The notes under the pieces: generated by a model
What the model was told of the DNA's origin: nothing
The model's database searches: none
The model's input: only the letters and a program-made list of their open reading frames with translations
Shown here: positions 32,853-46,083 of the stretch, piece after piece
Position numbering within the stretch: position 1 is the stretch's first letter
Layout of the letters: every line of letters begins with the position of its first letter
Source: Ascaphus truei
Lineage: Eukaryota; Chordata; Amphibia; Anura; Ascaphidae
Length of the DNA: 64,000 nucleotides
Reading direction: 5' to 3'
Assembly: GCA_036426205.1 (NCBI GenBank)
Contig: CM071573.1
Span: forward strand, 48,261,874 to 48,325,873
Translations under genes and position numbers: made by a program

Positions 32853-33738
32853 AAACGCACCTGGACCCCGCTTATGTGGCCCAACAATTGCAAAGAATTT
32901 AAACAATGTTTAAACAGGTGGAAAGGTGTTTGAATCAGAATAATCGACACATGGAGGGTTTCCAACGTTCACTAGGTGATTTAGATGCCCGGGTTGCCAC
33001 CCTCCAACCCGCTGTACCTAAGCCTGCTGTACCGGCACCTAGCTCTGCTCCGCTCTCCCGAACCCAGCCTTCCGACCCCTAACCGCTACGGATGCGACCC
33101 CTTGGCATGCTGGGGTTTTCTTAATTAGTGCTCCATACAGTTTGAATTACTGCCTGCACACTTTCCTTCTCGCTCTAAAGTGGCGTACATAATCTCCCTC
33201 CTGATGGATGACGCCCTGGCCTGGGCCTCACCGATTTGGAAGCAAAGACCCGATCTCACGTCTGACATTGACCGATTCACCGCAGAGTTCCGAAGAGTCT
33301 TTGACACTCCAGGAAGGAAGGTAACGGCAGCTTCTTCTCTCCTAAATATATCCCAGGGGAACCGCACGGTGGCACGATACACTCTCGAATTCCGCACGAT
33401 TGCCACCGAGACCGGGTGGAATGATGAAGCATTGTCGGCGGTGTTCTGGCAAGGGCTGTCCAAATATCTCAAGAACGAACTGCCATCGTTGGAACGTCCG
33501 TCGGGATTAGAGGAGTTAGTGGCCCTGTGTATTCGGATGGACCAGCGTCTCCAAGAAAGGAGGATGGAGAGAGGTAAGCGCTTTCGAAGTTCACCTACAT
33601 GTTTTCCTTCACCAATCTCCAGCGGTAATTCCCCAGCCGTAGTCGTGGAGGAACCCATGCAACTCGGACTTACCCGTCAGTCCACTGAAGACAGACAGCG
33701 AAGACAACGCTCGGGACTCTGTATGTATTGCGGCAACA
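32843..33738 (+). pseudogene. Gypsy gag (copy B)
   Basis: Begins MLSQTHLDPAYVAQQL, soon hits a stop, then continues as QVERCLNQNNRHMEGFQRSL. The capsid block from 33180 (MAYIISLLMDDALAWASPIW, FRRVFDTPGRKVTAASSLL, LEELVALCIRMDQRLQERR) is about 180 codons and reads to the first half of the zinc knuckle, CMYCGNN, where homology ends at about 33738. It matches the gag of copy A closely. Protease and polymerase are missing. Confidence 0.88.
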
Positions 33739-33959
33739 ATCTCTTCATCTTTACTTTAGATTTTAGATAGCAGAGACAGGAAAAAAACAAGGGTGTCCTG
33801 TTTCAGGATAATCAGGTGATAGAGGCTGCAGAAGAGTCTAGAGCTTTGCCTGGAGAATACCTCTATACTTCATACTGTGTCATAAACTACATCACAAATC
33901 CAAGATGTATGACTCATGTAAAAAAAAGTTAAGGAGCTCTTAATATTATTATTAGGATC

Positions 33960-34335
33960 TCAAACATGGATGCGTTCTGACTTCTCTGCCTCTACCAACA
34001 TGGCCACCAAGGCAGGAAGTCAGCCATTTTACGGATTGCTCACACCTGCCTTCTCCCTTTTTAAGGCTTCCATTCCCCTATCTCCTTGCCTGTGAAAGAT
34101 ACTTCCTACCTTGTCTCCTGCTGGAAGCCTTGTTCCTGTTCTGCCTGCCGCCAAACTACTTTGCCTCTCTCTCCAGCCCTGACCCCGAAACTGTGACTTT
34201 GACCATCCTTCCTCTCTCCTGCCCTGACCCCGGACCCCACTATTCTACTGATTCGGGATTTAGATCCCAAGTACGGGTCGGGTCAGCCTCTACTCTCCAC
34301 TGCTGCCTAGCGGGTCTGTCTCCTTGACAGTACAA
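33960..34335 (+). repeat. LTR-like fragment
   Basis: Holds CATGGCCACCAAGGCAGGAA, CTGCCTTCTCCCTTTTTAAGG and strings of CCTGACCCCGAA-type units ending TCTCCTTGACAGTACA. These resemble the U5 side of the Gypsy LTRs elsewhere in the window, but the left boundary and family are unclear. Confidence 0.4.
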
Positions 34336-34570
34336 TGCAACATATGCAGCCATAATAATAATTTAATAAAAAAAAAACAATGGTTTTGCTCTATTGTGTA
34401 CATATCTTTTAAACACTAAAGAGTGTACTCCGTTCTTTAAAAAAAAGTCTTCTAAGATGGTACAGTAGTACTATTAATAAAGAATGTATCACACAATACA
34501 ATGGAACACTTAATTCATAAGTAAAAGATCTTTACTGTCTAAAAGGTCACAGGGAAAAGCCTGAATCCTT

Positions 34571-35423
<853 letters not shown>

Positions 35424-35574
35424 CTGCATTGAAATACAAAATTAAAAAAATGTTTAATCAACGTTTTGGAAAGAGTTATAAAGTTTAAACATAAAATCAA
35501 ATGTTTGACATTCATATTTGTTTTGGAAGGTGGGGGGGTTGGAAGCAGCCTTTTTGGATTTCCTGTCATTTATG

Positions 35575-35990
35575 ACCTCCAGTCCCACCATGACCCTGTC
35601 CCTATCTGCACCCATGACACCCTCATACTCTTGCACCTCTCTCTGCCTCCATGACCTCCCCTCTCCTCTTTCTATCTCCAGTTCCTACACGATTCTGTCT
35701 CTCTCTCTGTCCCCATCACTCCCCCCATGCTCTTGCCCATCCTCTCTGCCACAATGCTCCTGCCCATTTCTCTGCCCCCAGCCCCCCCCATGCTTCTATT
35801 CCTCTCCCACCCATTGTTCTGCACCTCTCTGCCTACATCCCCCGATGATCTCTACCTCTCTGCCCAACCCCTTCCCCCCATAACCTCCAAAGATGCTTGT
35901 CCCACTCTGCCCCCATGGTCCTATCCCTCACTCTGCTGCCTCCCCCCTCCCCACGGCCCTGTGCCTCTCTGCACCGATTCTGTTCTCCTT
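35575..35990 (+). repeat. Degenerate CT-rich minisatellite
   Basis: Irregular repeats of a CCTCTCTGCCCCCATG(C/A) type unit roughly 25-40 bases long. The reading frames over it are compositional and are not genes. Confidence 0.75.
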
Positions 35991-35999
35991 GGGCAGGTA

Positions 36000-37999
36000 G
36001 CTTGTTTTTAAATAGCACCCCCAGAGATTACAGCTAGATAATAACCGATGTGCAAGAGGACAGAAGGTGTGGGGGAAGGGGGTCTGCCTTCCCACTATGT
36101 ACAACCATACCAAAGCTTGGGAACCACTGAACCCAATTTCTATAAGCACTGCATAAATGGTTGGTGCTATATCCTTAAAATTACACAAGTATACAGCCTT
36201 TCCTGTAATCACACTTAAAGGTGTGTAGTCTTCCTGTGGAACAGTATGTAATGTAGTGTATTACATAATTATTCATACATGACAAAATGTATGTGCGTGC
36301 CTTCATTATTAACAGTGTATAATGCAAACTCAACCTAATGTTAGGCAATGTTAAATTACATTATCACTTTAAAAACCCAAAGGGCAGTGAGATCTCATTT
36401 TCATCACAGGGTGAAAGGCAAAATGCATTGAGTACAGTATATAAAAATATTTCCATACAAAATTGACAGCATTAAATAATAGAATATCACGTAGAAGGCA
36501 CTGTCTAGTAGAAACACAACTGCCTTTGCAGCGATAAAATGGCATTAATCTGGGAAGCATCATAGGTAAGAAAGTTGGTTATCGCCACCAAAGATCTAAC
36601 TCTTTGAATGTGAGTCATTAATCCTAACCCAGTGTCAAATGATACGAATCATGATATAATCATTATTGTCAACCTTCTTACATACAGTATCAGACTGAAT
36701 AGATGCGCACAAAACAAATATCTTGCTCCATGTCAATGATCAAGCATCATCAGTACTGTAAGTATGCCTCCAAGAGTTTCAAACTGCTATGTGAATGATG
36801 ACAGTCACCACAATGTGAAACCGCAAATCTCTTTTGCCTTTTATTGACATGCTCTATTCTTATATATCTCACCTGCACTGGTATTTGCAGTGTTCACACT
36901 CCAGAGTGATCTGGTGGCCCTGTACACCCAGCATCTCACCATGCTTGACAAAATCTTAGCCTAGTTATGCCAAGGAAGTATTAATTGAGGATTTCTGAAT
37001 TCACCGAGGCGTTTTTTGTTTGTATGACAATATTCTCAATTATTTACACGTCTATGGCTGGGATTCATTAAGCCGCGATGCAAGATAGAGCACCGTGATG
37101 TGGCGTTAACTGTAATTGAAGTCAACGCAGTGAACTCCAAAATTGCAGCTTAGTGAATTCCAGCCTATTTGCTATATAGTTATGTTAAGTTGTCCTGTTT
37201 TGCGTGGCAATTTTTTCAGATAATTTGATGAGCACAAATATTTGATGAGCACAAATTCTAGTCGTTAATTGAGCCCTCTGACCTTTATAGTTAATACCAG
37301 CATCTGAAGCTCCCTAAGCCCAGTGCACAAATTCACGAACACTATGATACTGTAGCTGAATCAAACAGACCAAGATTGCAGAAAATGTAATATAATAGCC
37401 AGGGAGAGGTTCTATGGCAGCTAGGCAGCAGAAAGGGAGAGTTACATTTTAAATTCTGACAGCACGTTAATGGCAAAACGAAGCCTGAGAGAAAAGCAGG
37501 TTGCAGACTATAATTATATAAATATGACGAATGAATGATAAGGAGGAAAAGGGATAAACAAAATAGTCAGAAGCTGAGATATGAAGGTGCAAGAGTCTTT
37601 TGAACAGAATCAGATAAATGGACAGAGAAACAGAGCAACTCAAAGGGATTCCTCTGCATGCATATTTATTCTTTTCTAAAGATTCTTCACAATACTGTAC
37701 AATAGTGTGTATATTTTCACCTCTATTTTTCCCTGCTCACTGATTTTAACTGTGCATTTTATTCCAAATATCACTTAAAAACCTAAATGAATATAGCTAC
37801 TGAGCCCCTCTACCTTAGTGACATCAGTAGACCTCAAAGAACCTCATCGAGAAGATTAAGATAAATATTTTCTAGAAAGATCCTTTGTATTATGGATAAA
37901 AAACAGCTCTGTGCTGTCTGATGGGATGGAGAAAATGGGACTAAACAGTAGCATGTCATGTGAACACGCTTGTAGAGGGAGAAAGGGGGTGGCCCGGTA
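36000..37999. other. Intergenic sequence with a small MITE
   Basis: No supported gene. At 37057-37168 GGCTGGGATTCATTAAGCCGC and GCAGCTTAGTGAATTCCAGCC are inverted ends of an element of about 110 bp. Confidence 0.5.
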
Positions 38000-39360
38000 T
38001 TAAAGGGGTTGCACCCCATTTGGCCATCCCCTGACCCCACCAGGGAGACAAGGGGTTAACTGGACTGCGGTCCAGGAATGTGGTTTACCCCTTGTTTTAT
38101 CATGAAAATGTATATTCCCCTGTTCCCATGTTTTATTGTTATATCAGTGTCTGCATCACACACACACACTGGGATCCATCCGGGAGGGTAAGGGTTAATA
38201 GTTCTTTAGTGATTATAGCCCTTTGTGTAATTTTCCCGCCTTTTCAGGCACCATTTTGCAGAGTCCCATAGGCCGCCATTAGAGCTCCATGCATTTCAAT
38301 GGCGGATCTAGCTGTTTTGGACCTGTTTCCCTCGAAGACCAGCAGGTGGCGTCCGAGAGGAGGAGCGGCGGTTTCCCATTGTAAGTCAATGGGCTCATTG
38401 ACTTCAATGGAGATTCCTCGACAGTGCTTTCCAGGAACGAGTTGGCTGCCGTCCAAACCGCAAAGCGGATACTTTGTCTGAAAAAGAGCTTTGATCACTG
38501 ATTAGTCAAGTTGAAAGTCAAGTGGCGTGGGAATCTTCGGTTCTAGGGCACCCAGAAATAAAATTCTTTTTGCCCCTAGTTCCTAGACCTCCCCCCACTC
38601 GACCACCACCGGGTCCCTGAATCCAGGACCCCCGGAACGGGTCGAGCTGCAGAGATGAGCGGGTCGCGCCATAGGTTCCAATGGCGGCGGCAGAAGCAGC
38701 TCAAGAAAATGACTAAGTCAAAAAAGCTACAAATCATGAACCCATATCTCCGGTTCCGGAGGGTCCCGAGGGCCAGGGTTTGGGGTACCTGTAGGCACTG
38801 TTCCGGCATGGCTGCAGAACCATCCTTGACCCTCTCGGACCAACCCGACGGAGTATGGACCCCCTTGAAGGTTCGGGAATTTTCCCATAGACTCCAATGG
38901 CGGCCAATTTCCATTGACCGGCTATGGCAGAGAAACCCCATAGGCTTCAACGGCGGCGATGCCCCGTTGAAAGTCTATGGCGCCGGATTCCCATAGCCGC
39001 CAACGGTTTGCCATTGAAAGTCTAAGCCGGCGGAGCCCGTTGTTTTCAATTTGGATTTAGTGAAAAAACGTGATTTAATTTACAGCGGAGATTTTTGTAT
39101 TAAAATAGGAAACGGTTTAAGTTGTATTTGTGTATCTCCGGTTCCGAAGGTCGTAGCGGGCTGAAACTTGGACCATATGGTGTCCCAGTTCCGGCATTGA
39201 GATCTGGGTAGTTTGGACCCGCTGGACCTAACGGAACCGGATATTTTAATGTGTTTGTATTTTACCTTTAATACTGTATCCCAAGGCAGGGATAAAAACC
39301 AGAGGAAATGCCTTTGCACAACGGGAAGCATATGGTTAGAGGGGCGACCCAATGTCTAGG
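38000..39360. repeat. Uncharacterised CCATTG/CAATGG-rich repeat
   Basis: Many short inverted motifs (CAATGG, CCATTG, AGTCAATGGGCTCATTGACT) recur in a GC-balanced stretch unlike its neighbours. No protein similarity was seen on either strand. It may be part of a long terminal repeat or a nonautonomous element. Confidence 0.4.
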
Positions 39361-39559
39361 ACTTAAGTGCTGTTCAAAGGATTTTGCCACCTTCACTGTT
39401 TTCCTGAAGGCGGAGACGCCTCAAACTAGAGTAATCTGTGAGTGTCATGTTTTACAACTGTGAACAAGGGGCATCCTGCCAGATATCCCTTTTGCTAGAC
39501 TGGCTGGCGTCCCTGATGTAAATGTGGGGCTACAGAAATGAGACCCTCAGGGCCCTAGT

Positions 39560-39950
39560 GCGCATGAGCTAACTAACTGGGGGGCATGGATTAAAATGTG
39601 TTCCCACGTTAAAGATTGGCTACAGGTAATTGCTGTCCAATAGCCTGTACTCAATGTTAGGAATAGGGTTACAAAGATATATAAACTGTGGTCAACCCTA
39701 TATCCATTGTCTTCTGATACCATCTTGATTGTTACCTGATTGCTGGAGAATTGCTACTTGATACTTCTCATTCCCCATCCCCAAGTAAGTGTTACTTCTT
39801 GCCTGTTACTGTACTATATTGCTGTGTTCACCTATTTAAGGAATAAATATACTTTATTATATCTAAGCCTCGTTCAGTTCAACACAGTTATTTGGTGTAT
39901 TATTATAGCCTGTCACAAAGCTCCCGTCACAACGCTGCTGAAGGCTTTGA
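39560..39950 (+). repeat. Candidate LTR segment
   Basis: AGATATATAAACTGTGG at about 39676-39692 looks like a TATA box, and AATAAATATACTTTATT begins at about 39842, placed as in an LTR with R between them. The element boundaries and any internal region were not found, so the identity is tentative. Confidence 0.35.
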
Positions 39951-40020
39951 GAATTTACACACACAAATTTAAATAAAATAAAAAAACGCTATGAAATAAA
40001 CATAATGTTGCTAATCTGCT

Positions 40021-40476
40021 TTAAAGCTGCAGTTCAGTCAATATCCTGCATGTTTGTTTTTTTTTAATAAATCAGTTCTGTAGTAAGAAAAAATACTTTT
40101 ACCATTTTCTGTTTTAAAAACAACAACTTTGAAAGACCAATTTTCTTGTATTCTATTTTAACAGCCATTTGCTAAGGCACTGCCCCTTCATGTCCTGTCA
40201 CAAGCTCTGGCACACCCCTTTGTCAGCCCTGCCCTCCCTCTAGCACTTGTCAGTGCAGGAATGCTCATGAATATTCATGAGCTTCCACTGCCAGTCAAGC
40301 AGATTATAAACAAATGCCAGCTTTTAATATGTCACCAAATTTCGACCTATCAATACATGGAGAACGAATTGACCTGCAGCTATACAGTTCTTTAGGTAAT
40401 TAGAGATTGCACACATAAAACTATTGAAGTAAAAAAATAAATGTAAAAAAAAAAAAAGACTGAACTGCAGCTTTAA
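40021..40476. mobile_element. TTAA-type MITE with 19-bp perfect ends
   Basis: TTAAAGCTGCAGTTCAGTC at 40021-40039 is the exact reverse complement of 40458-40476. Both ends include TTAA, as in piggyBac- and Kolobok/T2-type elements known from frogs. About 456 bp, AT-rich inside, no coding capacity. A half-related end, TTAAAGGTGCAGTTCCAC, occurs at about 45015. Confidence 0.82.
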
Positions 40477-40609
40477 AAGGCCTCACATTTAAAAAAAAAA
40501 GTCGTATTACTGTGAAAACAGCGGGACAGCCAAACTTTAGCATGTACATTGAGTGAGAACACTTACTAGGAAAGGAAATTTGAGGATGTAGAGTTATTTT
40601 TTAAGTTTA

Positions 40610-40727
40610 ACATGTGTATAGTGTACTCAGCGCTTCACAAAGATTACAGTACAGGGAATTATAATAATAAATTAAAATAAGCAATAGGAAAGGAAATCCC
40701 TGCCCCGAAGAGCTTACAATCTGAGGT
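40610..40727 (-). mobile_element. Short LINE 3' tail fragment
   Basis: Carries AGCGCTTCACAAAGATTACA and CCCGAAGAGCTTACAATCTG, matching the 3' tails at 612-790 and 46084-46270. No coding part remains. It ends at the left edge of Gypsy copy C. Confidence 0.65.
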
Positions 40728-40734
40728 ATGATGG

Positions 40735-41290
40735 GAAACTTAAGGAGTTTATTTCTCTTGGCATACGGATTGATCTCAGAATGCAGGAACACCTGTCTGA
40801 GAAGTGCCGTGCTGTAAGGAGCCCGATGACTCTGTTGGCCCCAAATTTCGTTTCTCCGTCTCCTCCAGATGATGAGTCTATGCAGCTGGGTACTGCCAGA
40901 CTGTCAGAACAGAAGAGAAGCAGGAGACCTGTATTGTGGGTCCGGAACCGTGACTGCCCGATCGTCGCTGGGCCACGAAAACGCCTGTGTCCAGCAAAGT
41001 TGGAAGAACATTCGCTGGACATCGCTAATAATAATAACTACCGTCCTTCCTCCCTCTGTGCCTTCCCGGATTCTTCTACCGGTTTTCCTCTCATGGGGTT
41101 CGGCCTCAGTCTCTACTCAGGCCTTCGTGGATTCCGGAGCAGCCGAACAGCACGCAATTCCCCTTCGCTCTTTGGAGATTCCGTTAGAGATTGCGGCGAT
41201 CGACGGAAGACCCCTAGGACCTCGTACCATCATCCAGGAGTCCCTGGTAGTGAACATCGGAGTTCTACATAAGGAGCCCTTTCATGGTAA
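40735..41290 (+). pseudogene. Gypsy gag end and protease (copy C)
   Basis: The left part gives the gag C-terminus (RIDLRMQEHLSEKCRAVR, DDESMQLGTARLSEQKRS). After a shift the zinc-knuckle region appears as AGDLYCGSG, then the protease: ILLPVFLSWGSASVSTQAFV, DSGAA, LEIAAIDGRPLGPRTIIQES. The D-S-G catalytic motif is intact, but residues after it are deleted. The sequence then runs straight into LTR sequence, so polymerase and integrase have been lost by deletion. Confidence 0.82.
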
Positions 41291-41709
41291 TCAACTCATG
41301 AGGTTTTGCAAAATCCGGCCTGGGTTTTCAGTGTCTGGACCAGGATTTTGCTCTATCTCGCCCTCTGTGGCAGGATCCTCCATTTTTGCTCCTGGCAGCT
41401 TCCTTTAAAAGGACTGCCCTATAAGCAGGAAGTTACTGAGCAAAGTTTCCGTTCATGCTGATTACATGCAAAACACTTACCTTTTGTCTTCCTCGTTACA
41501 AGACCCGGCTATGTACCTCGAGCACCCCTGTCTTCGGTCTGCCTCGACCTCTGCATTTTCGCCGACTTTGCAACTCTGCTGCCAACCCTGACCTTTGGCT
41601 TACGACTCACTAGTCTATCAGGACTCTGTACCTCGGCTCAGGTCGTTTCATTCATATTCTTACCTCAGCCCTGCAGGTCAGTTTCCTGCTTGAAACGAGC
41701 ATCGTTACA
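41291..41709 (+). repeat. Gypsy 3' LTR fragment (copy C)
   Basis: Ends GAGCATCGTTACAG, like the LTR end of copy A (ACACGTTACAG). Contains CTTTAAAAGGACTGCC, CTTACCTTTTGTCTTCCTCG and CCCTGACCTTTGGC blocks typical of these LTRs. The start of the LTR is missing. Confidence 0.6.
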
Positions 41710-42939
41710 GAACAACAACATAAATGTGATAAAAGTACCTTTAGAATATCATCATATTGCAGACATCCAACAAGAAGCAGAAGTGTAGGACAGCATAACT
41801 GTGACGTTTCAGATTAAACACTTTATTAAGCTATGACATTGGCAATTTTCTTTTTCTATGCCTCCAGTAACTGGACAAACCGATTTTTTTGTTTTTTTTA
41901 AAGACCACCTATGTTTGTAAAGTAAAATGCGATTAATTTCAGAAAGACCCTCCCCTTTCTTTTTTTTTTTTTAAAGCAGTCGTACTATAAAAAGCTTTCT
42001 AAAAATGGATCAAAAGAGCTTTTCTCCAATGTGTAAGAGGTTTAGAATTTCATAACCCTTAAATGCCACTGGGGCACTGAAAAAGTTAAAAATCATACAC
42101 AGTATTGGAACTTTTTTCCCAAGCCATGTTGGACCAAGTGAACTAATGACAGTGATGTTTCATGGGAATATACAATCGCACCCCTTTCCAGTGTCAGATT
42201 GCCATGTTTAAGAAAATAAAGTATTTAAATGTATAGATACCTTTTAAATAGGTCTAAGCCACTGGTACTTTTTAGCCCTACGGGGCACTGTACCTTTCAA
42301 ACAAAATTGAACAAGTATGTAAAACGCTTTATTTTAATGTTTTTTATTACAGAAGGGTGATGTGTTATTGTGTTTCTTACGATTCCCCATATTCTGTTAA
42401 TGAAAAGGACAAGCAAAAGACTAGTTACCAAGTGTATATGAAAATCCTTATACTTGACTGATTCTGTAAAGAATAATGCTACAAAAATTCATTAGTTTAG
42501 CATCATCCTGCCACAGTACATCACAATATTTTAGATTTCATGGGATGGGGGGAGGGGGGGGGGAGATATGACAAGTTTTTATTTTGCAAACACAATAACG
42601 GCTTCCACTCGACTGGGAATAGCCATGCGGCTATTTACACTCAACTGTGTATATCCACTGCCCACAATAACTGTGTCTGTTGTTGGTCTCATTATTTATC
42701 TTCATAATTATTTGCATATTTGAATCCCATGTTGTCTAATGCCATTTGTTTTGCTGTGACGTTTATAACTATAATACAGCATTTTCACTACCTTTAGTTC
42801 ACTTTGAGCTTTATTTTTAATAAAAAATACAAACTGTAGAAATGTGTAGTATGTATATATATTGGCTACCTGTCGCTTTCTATGTGCTGGGCTATATACT
42901 GTATGTCAGCTTCTGGTCCTGTACCCACCTCCCCCCAAT
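41710..42939. other. AT-rich intergenic sequence
   Basis: No supported gene. A G-run, GGGGTGGGGGAGGGGGGG with neighbours at 42546-42566, could form a G-quadruplex. Confidence 0.35.
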
Positions 42940-43317
42940 TCTGAACTGGAAGGAATGAAGAGTAGACGCAGGGAGTCTCTGCGCTGATTGGCTCATGCCT
43001 GCCACGTCTTCCCGCACGGAATTCTGGGAATTGTATTTCCTCGTCCTATTCAATCACGATGTGTCTAACACACAACAGGACTGCATGTTCCACAGTAATT
43101 CCGAACAATTCTATGTACTAACTATCTAGCACCTAAACGCATCATTCCACTTTCCCGCAGCGGATTCTGGGAACTGTACTTCCTCTTGTGATCAAACCCA
43201 TTTAACCGTGGAGAGCAATTCTACTACAAGTCCCAGAGTTCCTTGCGCTCCGCATCGTCTTCGGTCAGGTTACTCCTCCAATCACATAACAGCTAACGAG
43301 GGTTTCCGGCGTGTCAG
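42940..43317 (+). promoter_or_regulatory. Promoter and possible non-coding first exon with three ZNF143-type motifs
   Basis: Three copies of the ACTACA..TCCCAG motif occur: reversed at 43021-43035 and 43163-43181, and forward at 43223-43247, where ACTACAAGTCCCAG is followed by the extended half TTCCTTGCG. An ATTGGCT inverted CCAAT box is near 42986. GTGTCAG|GTAAGAG at 43317/43318 is a near-ideal plus-strand splice donor, so a 5' non-coding exon probably ends here. The first good candidate downstream is the plus-strand ZNF-4 at 51.7 kb. ZNF-3 could be served divergently. Confidence 0.55.
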
Positions 43318-44289
43318 GTAAGAGTGTATTGTCTCTGGCAGCATAAGCTGTCTTAATTTTTGGTGCGTGTTAGAATTGTGTTAATCATTGTGCAAATAAA
43401 GAAACGCTGTAATTAAAGCAGAAATCCAACCACACAACGAACATATAATATCCCGCCACAGTGCATAGCGGCCTTTTTCAACTTTGACATTTACATTTTA
43501 GCTACTGACATTATTGGTGTTTTTTAGCCAAACAGCACAAATTCCTTTACACAATGACACACAGTAACACACTGACGCTAATACCCACAGTCTGACAGAG
43601 ACACATTGCCGTGTACAATGATTATAGGAGATCTACATATGATCCACCCTAACACATGTATGTTGCACGTACATATAGACTAACATGTTTATTGCTGATA
43701 TTTGTAAGCCTGGTCTTTTTTCGTTTTGTTGCATTTATGGGTGCTTGGACAGTACTGTGTATATGTATATAAAAAAGAATATGTGTATTATTAATTTTGA
43801 GTCTTACTTTGGTAATAAACTACATTTTACTATGTTACTTTTAAATATAATTGTAACTAACATTTTTTTTTTTTGCTGTGTTAAACCCATTTATTATTTT
43901 ATTGGGATTGGCTATTACCTTGGCTACCTTGTGGGGTTATTCAAATCCGAACAGGCGTTAACTTCTATTCAAGTCAAAGTGAGTTAATACTCATAACAAA
44001 GCTTTGATGAATTGGTTGCTTGTCTTAATATACAAATAGCAGTAGCCATTTTAACTTCCCTGGGAGATAAAAATTTGAACGCACTTATCTCTCCATAATG
44101 TAATTGCAGAATTTAAGAAGGGGTATATTTTAAGGACCGCAGCCAAATGGCTTTATATTGGGGAAAATAAAGGAAATATTTATTTCTTAATGTGCGTAAT
44201 GCAGATTGCTACAGTAAGATACAGTAAGATAAATAAGTGCTTAATGCCATACTGACAAACTTTGAAAGCTTATACTGTATCGTGTAAAT
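43318..44289. other. AT-rich sequence, possibly intron 1 of ZNF-4
   Basis: No supported gene. A short open frame at 43685-43987 is AT-rich with hydrophobic residues but has no recognised similarity. Confidence 0.35.
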
Positions 44290-44730
44290 GAATTACTACA
44301 TGAATGATGGCTTACATTAAGGTAATGACCGTATGCACCAGGTGAATGAATGACAGCCTTATATAGGGTGAATGAATAAATGATAGGCTACCCCAGATAA
44401 ATGGATACATTTTTTTTTTATCGATTACACCAAATGAGTTAATAAATTACAGTCTACATCGAATGAATGAACAAATAAATGACAGCCTATACTTGGTGAC
44501 TGAATAACGACCAGCACCCAAAAAATCTTTTATCGATGTATTCAAAAGCTCATCGGATGAAAGACCGCTTTCATCAGATTTATGAATGATTCACAGCCCC
44601 CCCAGATGTATGAATGAAAAACAGCCTAACTCAGGTGAATGAATTGACAGCCTACACTAGGTGACTGACTGACTGGGAATGAAAGACAGACTACACAAGG
44701 TTAATTCATGAATGAGGTTTAGTACAAAAA
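44290..44730. repeat. Degenerate GAATGAATGACAGCCTA minisatellite
   Basis: Some ten imperfect repeats of a unit of about 30-40 bases resembling GAATGAATGACAGCCTACAC plus AGGT. Units are diverged and interrupted by a T9 run near 44410. Confidence 0.8.
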
Positions 44731-46083
44731 TAACATACAAGCTTATTAATTTAGGGCTCTCTGTTACTGACGTGTGATTTTGTGAAGCTTCTATTAAGGA
44801 ATATGAGTTTCCGGTCTTTCCTTTGCTCAGACTGTGCTCCTTCCTTTCCTCAGACTATGTGAGCTTCCAGCACTAGACTTCCTCCATCCATTAACTCTGC
44901 TTCCTATTCCTGGCTTGACTATTTGGACAAGTTTATAATCAAATGCCCTGATAAGGTATGACCTGGTCAACTACAGTAGTTACTGTGAAGAAAGGACATG
45001 GAGCTATTTTCTTTAAAGGTGCAGTTCCACTTAGAACCAAAGTGAACTAATGACAGCTACTTGTGACATGTTAAATCATGCGTGTATGTATGTGTGGGTA
45101 TATATATGTGTGTGTGTCTGTGTGTGTGTATATATGTAGGTACTTGGAACCTTATTTTATATGAATATGCTACTGCAATATCAGTAATACAAGGTCATAT
45201 CATCATAATGTGAATGGAGTGGCCAACTTCTTAAAACCAGCCTCTACCTACTAGGGTATCATAATAGGGAATTTATTGTAGTGATAAATATCAGTTCAAT
45301 AAGTAATAAGACAATGTTTTTTTTTAAATGAATGTTAAAAATAATGCATTTAGAAGGTACGTTAGTACAGGTGTGCGCAAACTGGGAGGCAGGAGATTTT
45401 GCTGGGGCGGGCCGTTGCAGAGGCCCAGTGCTCTTCCCCACGGCATTTAAATGAAATGTCGGGGGATCGTGTGAGGCCTCTGCAACACTTTACTTACCCA
45501 GATTCAGCCGCTCTGTGACACGTCGCCATGGCAACGCAGTTAGCCACATTGGTTTAGACATGTTTTTTTTTAAAAATATTTATTACCCAAGGGTACTGTT
45601 CTAACAAGAAAATTACTTTATTCAAGAGATTTGATTAGGGTTGTCGATTTGAGCCACAAGTGCACACATGAATAATACCAACACCAGTTATTATTAGTAA
45701 ATGCAATTTATTGGTCACTGAGGTTCGGGTATAATCAGGACCTTACAGCAATCAGAATTCCGCACGACATTAGTTTCTGTGCTGGACAAATGTGATCACG
45801 GAACAAATCAAGGCATTCAGCCAACATCCCAGCTATGAGAACCAGGGCAGTACAGCGATAGTCACGCTTCTCATAACACACTATTTCAGCAGTTATTTTC
45901 CACCTGTATCCTGTTCACAGCAAAAGGCAACTACATTTATGCATATCTGTAAGAGACAAAAGTTAACCCATCATGCACCTTGGCCATCAGAAACACAGCA
46001 AAACTCCATTCTCATTACAGGTACACACTAATAATACACACGTATAAGTGTGCCTTTCTAAAAATGTTTTAAAGACTGCCTAT
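44731..46083. other. Intergenic sequence with repeat fragments
   Basis: No supported gene. A TTAAAGGTGCAGTTCCAC end at about 45015, a GT/AT tract at 45080-45140, and a GC-richer repeat at 45370-45555 related to 48800-49020. At 46040-46083 is a fragment of the CR1-associated sequence found at 55110-55160. Confidence 0.4.

Noticed and set aside
35518..36011. Ser/Pro/Leu-rich frames that look like signal peptides or membrane segments
   Set aside because: Overlapping frames over a CT-rich minisatellite.
40735..41709. Gypsy copies B and C as two halves of one element split by 7 kb
   Set aside because: Their gag ends overlap but differ in sequence, and their LTR ends differ, so they are separate insertions.
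43685..43987. 100-codon plus-strand frame in AT-rich DNA
   Set aside because: Hydrophobic and Cys/Tyr-rich from AT bias; no similarity, no splice or start context.
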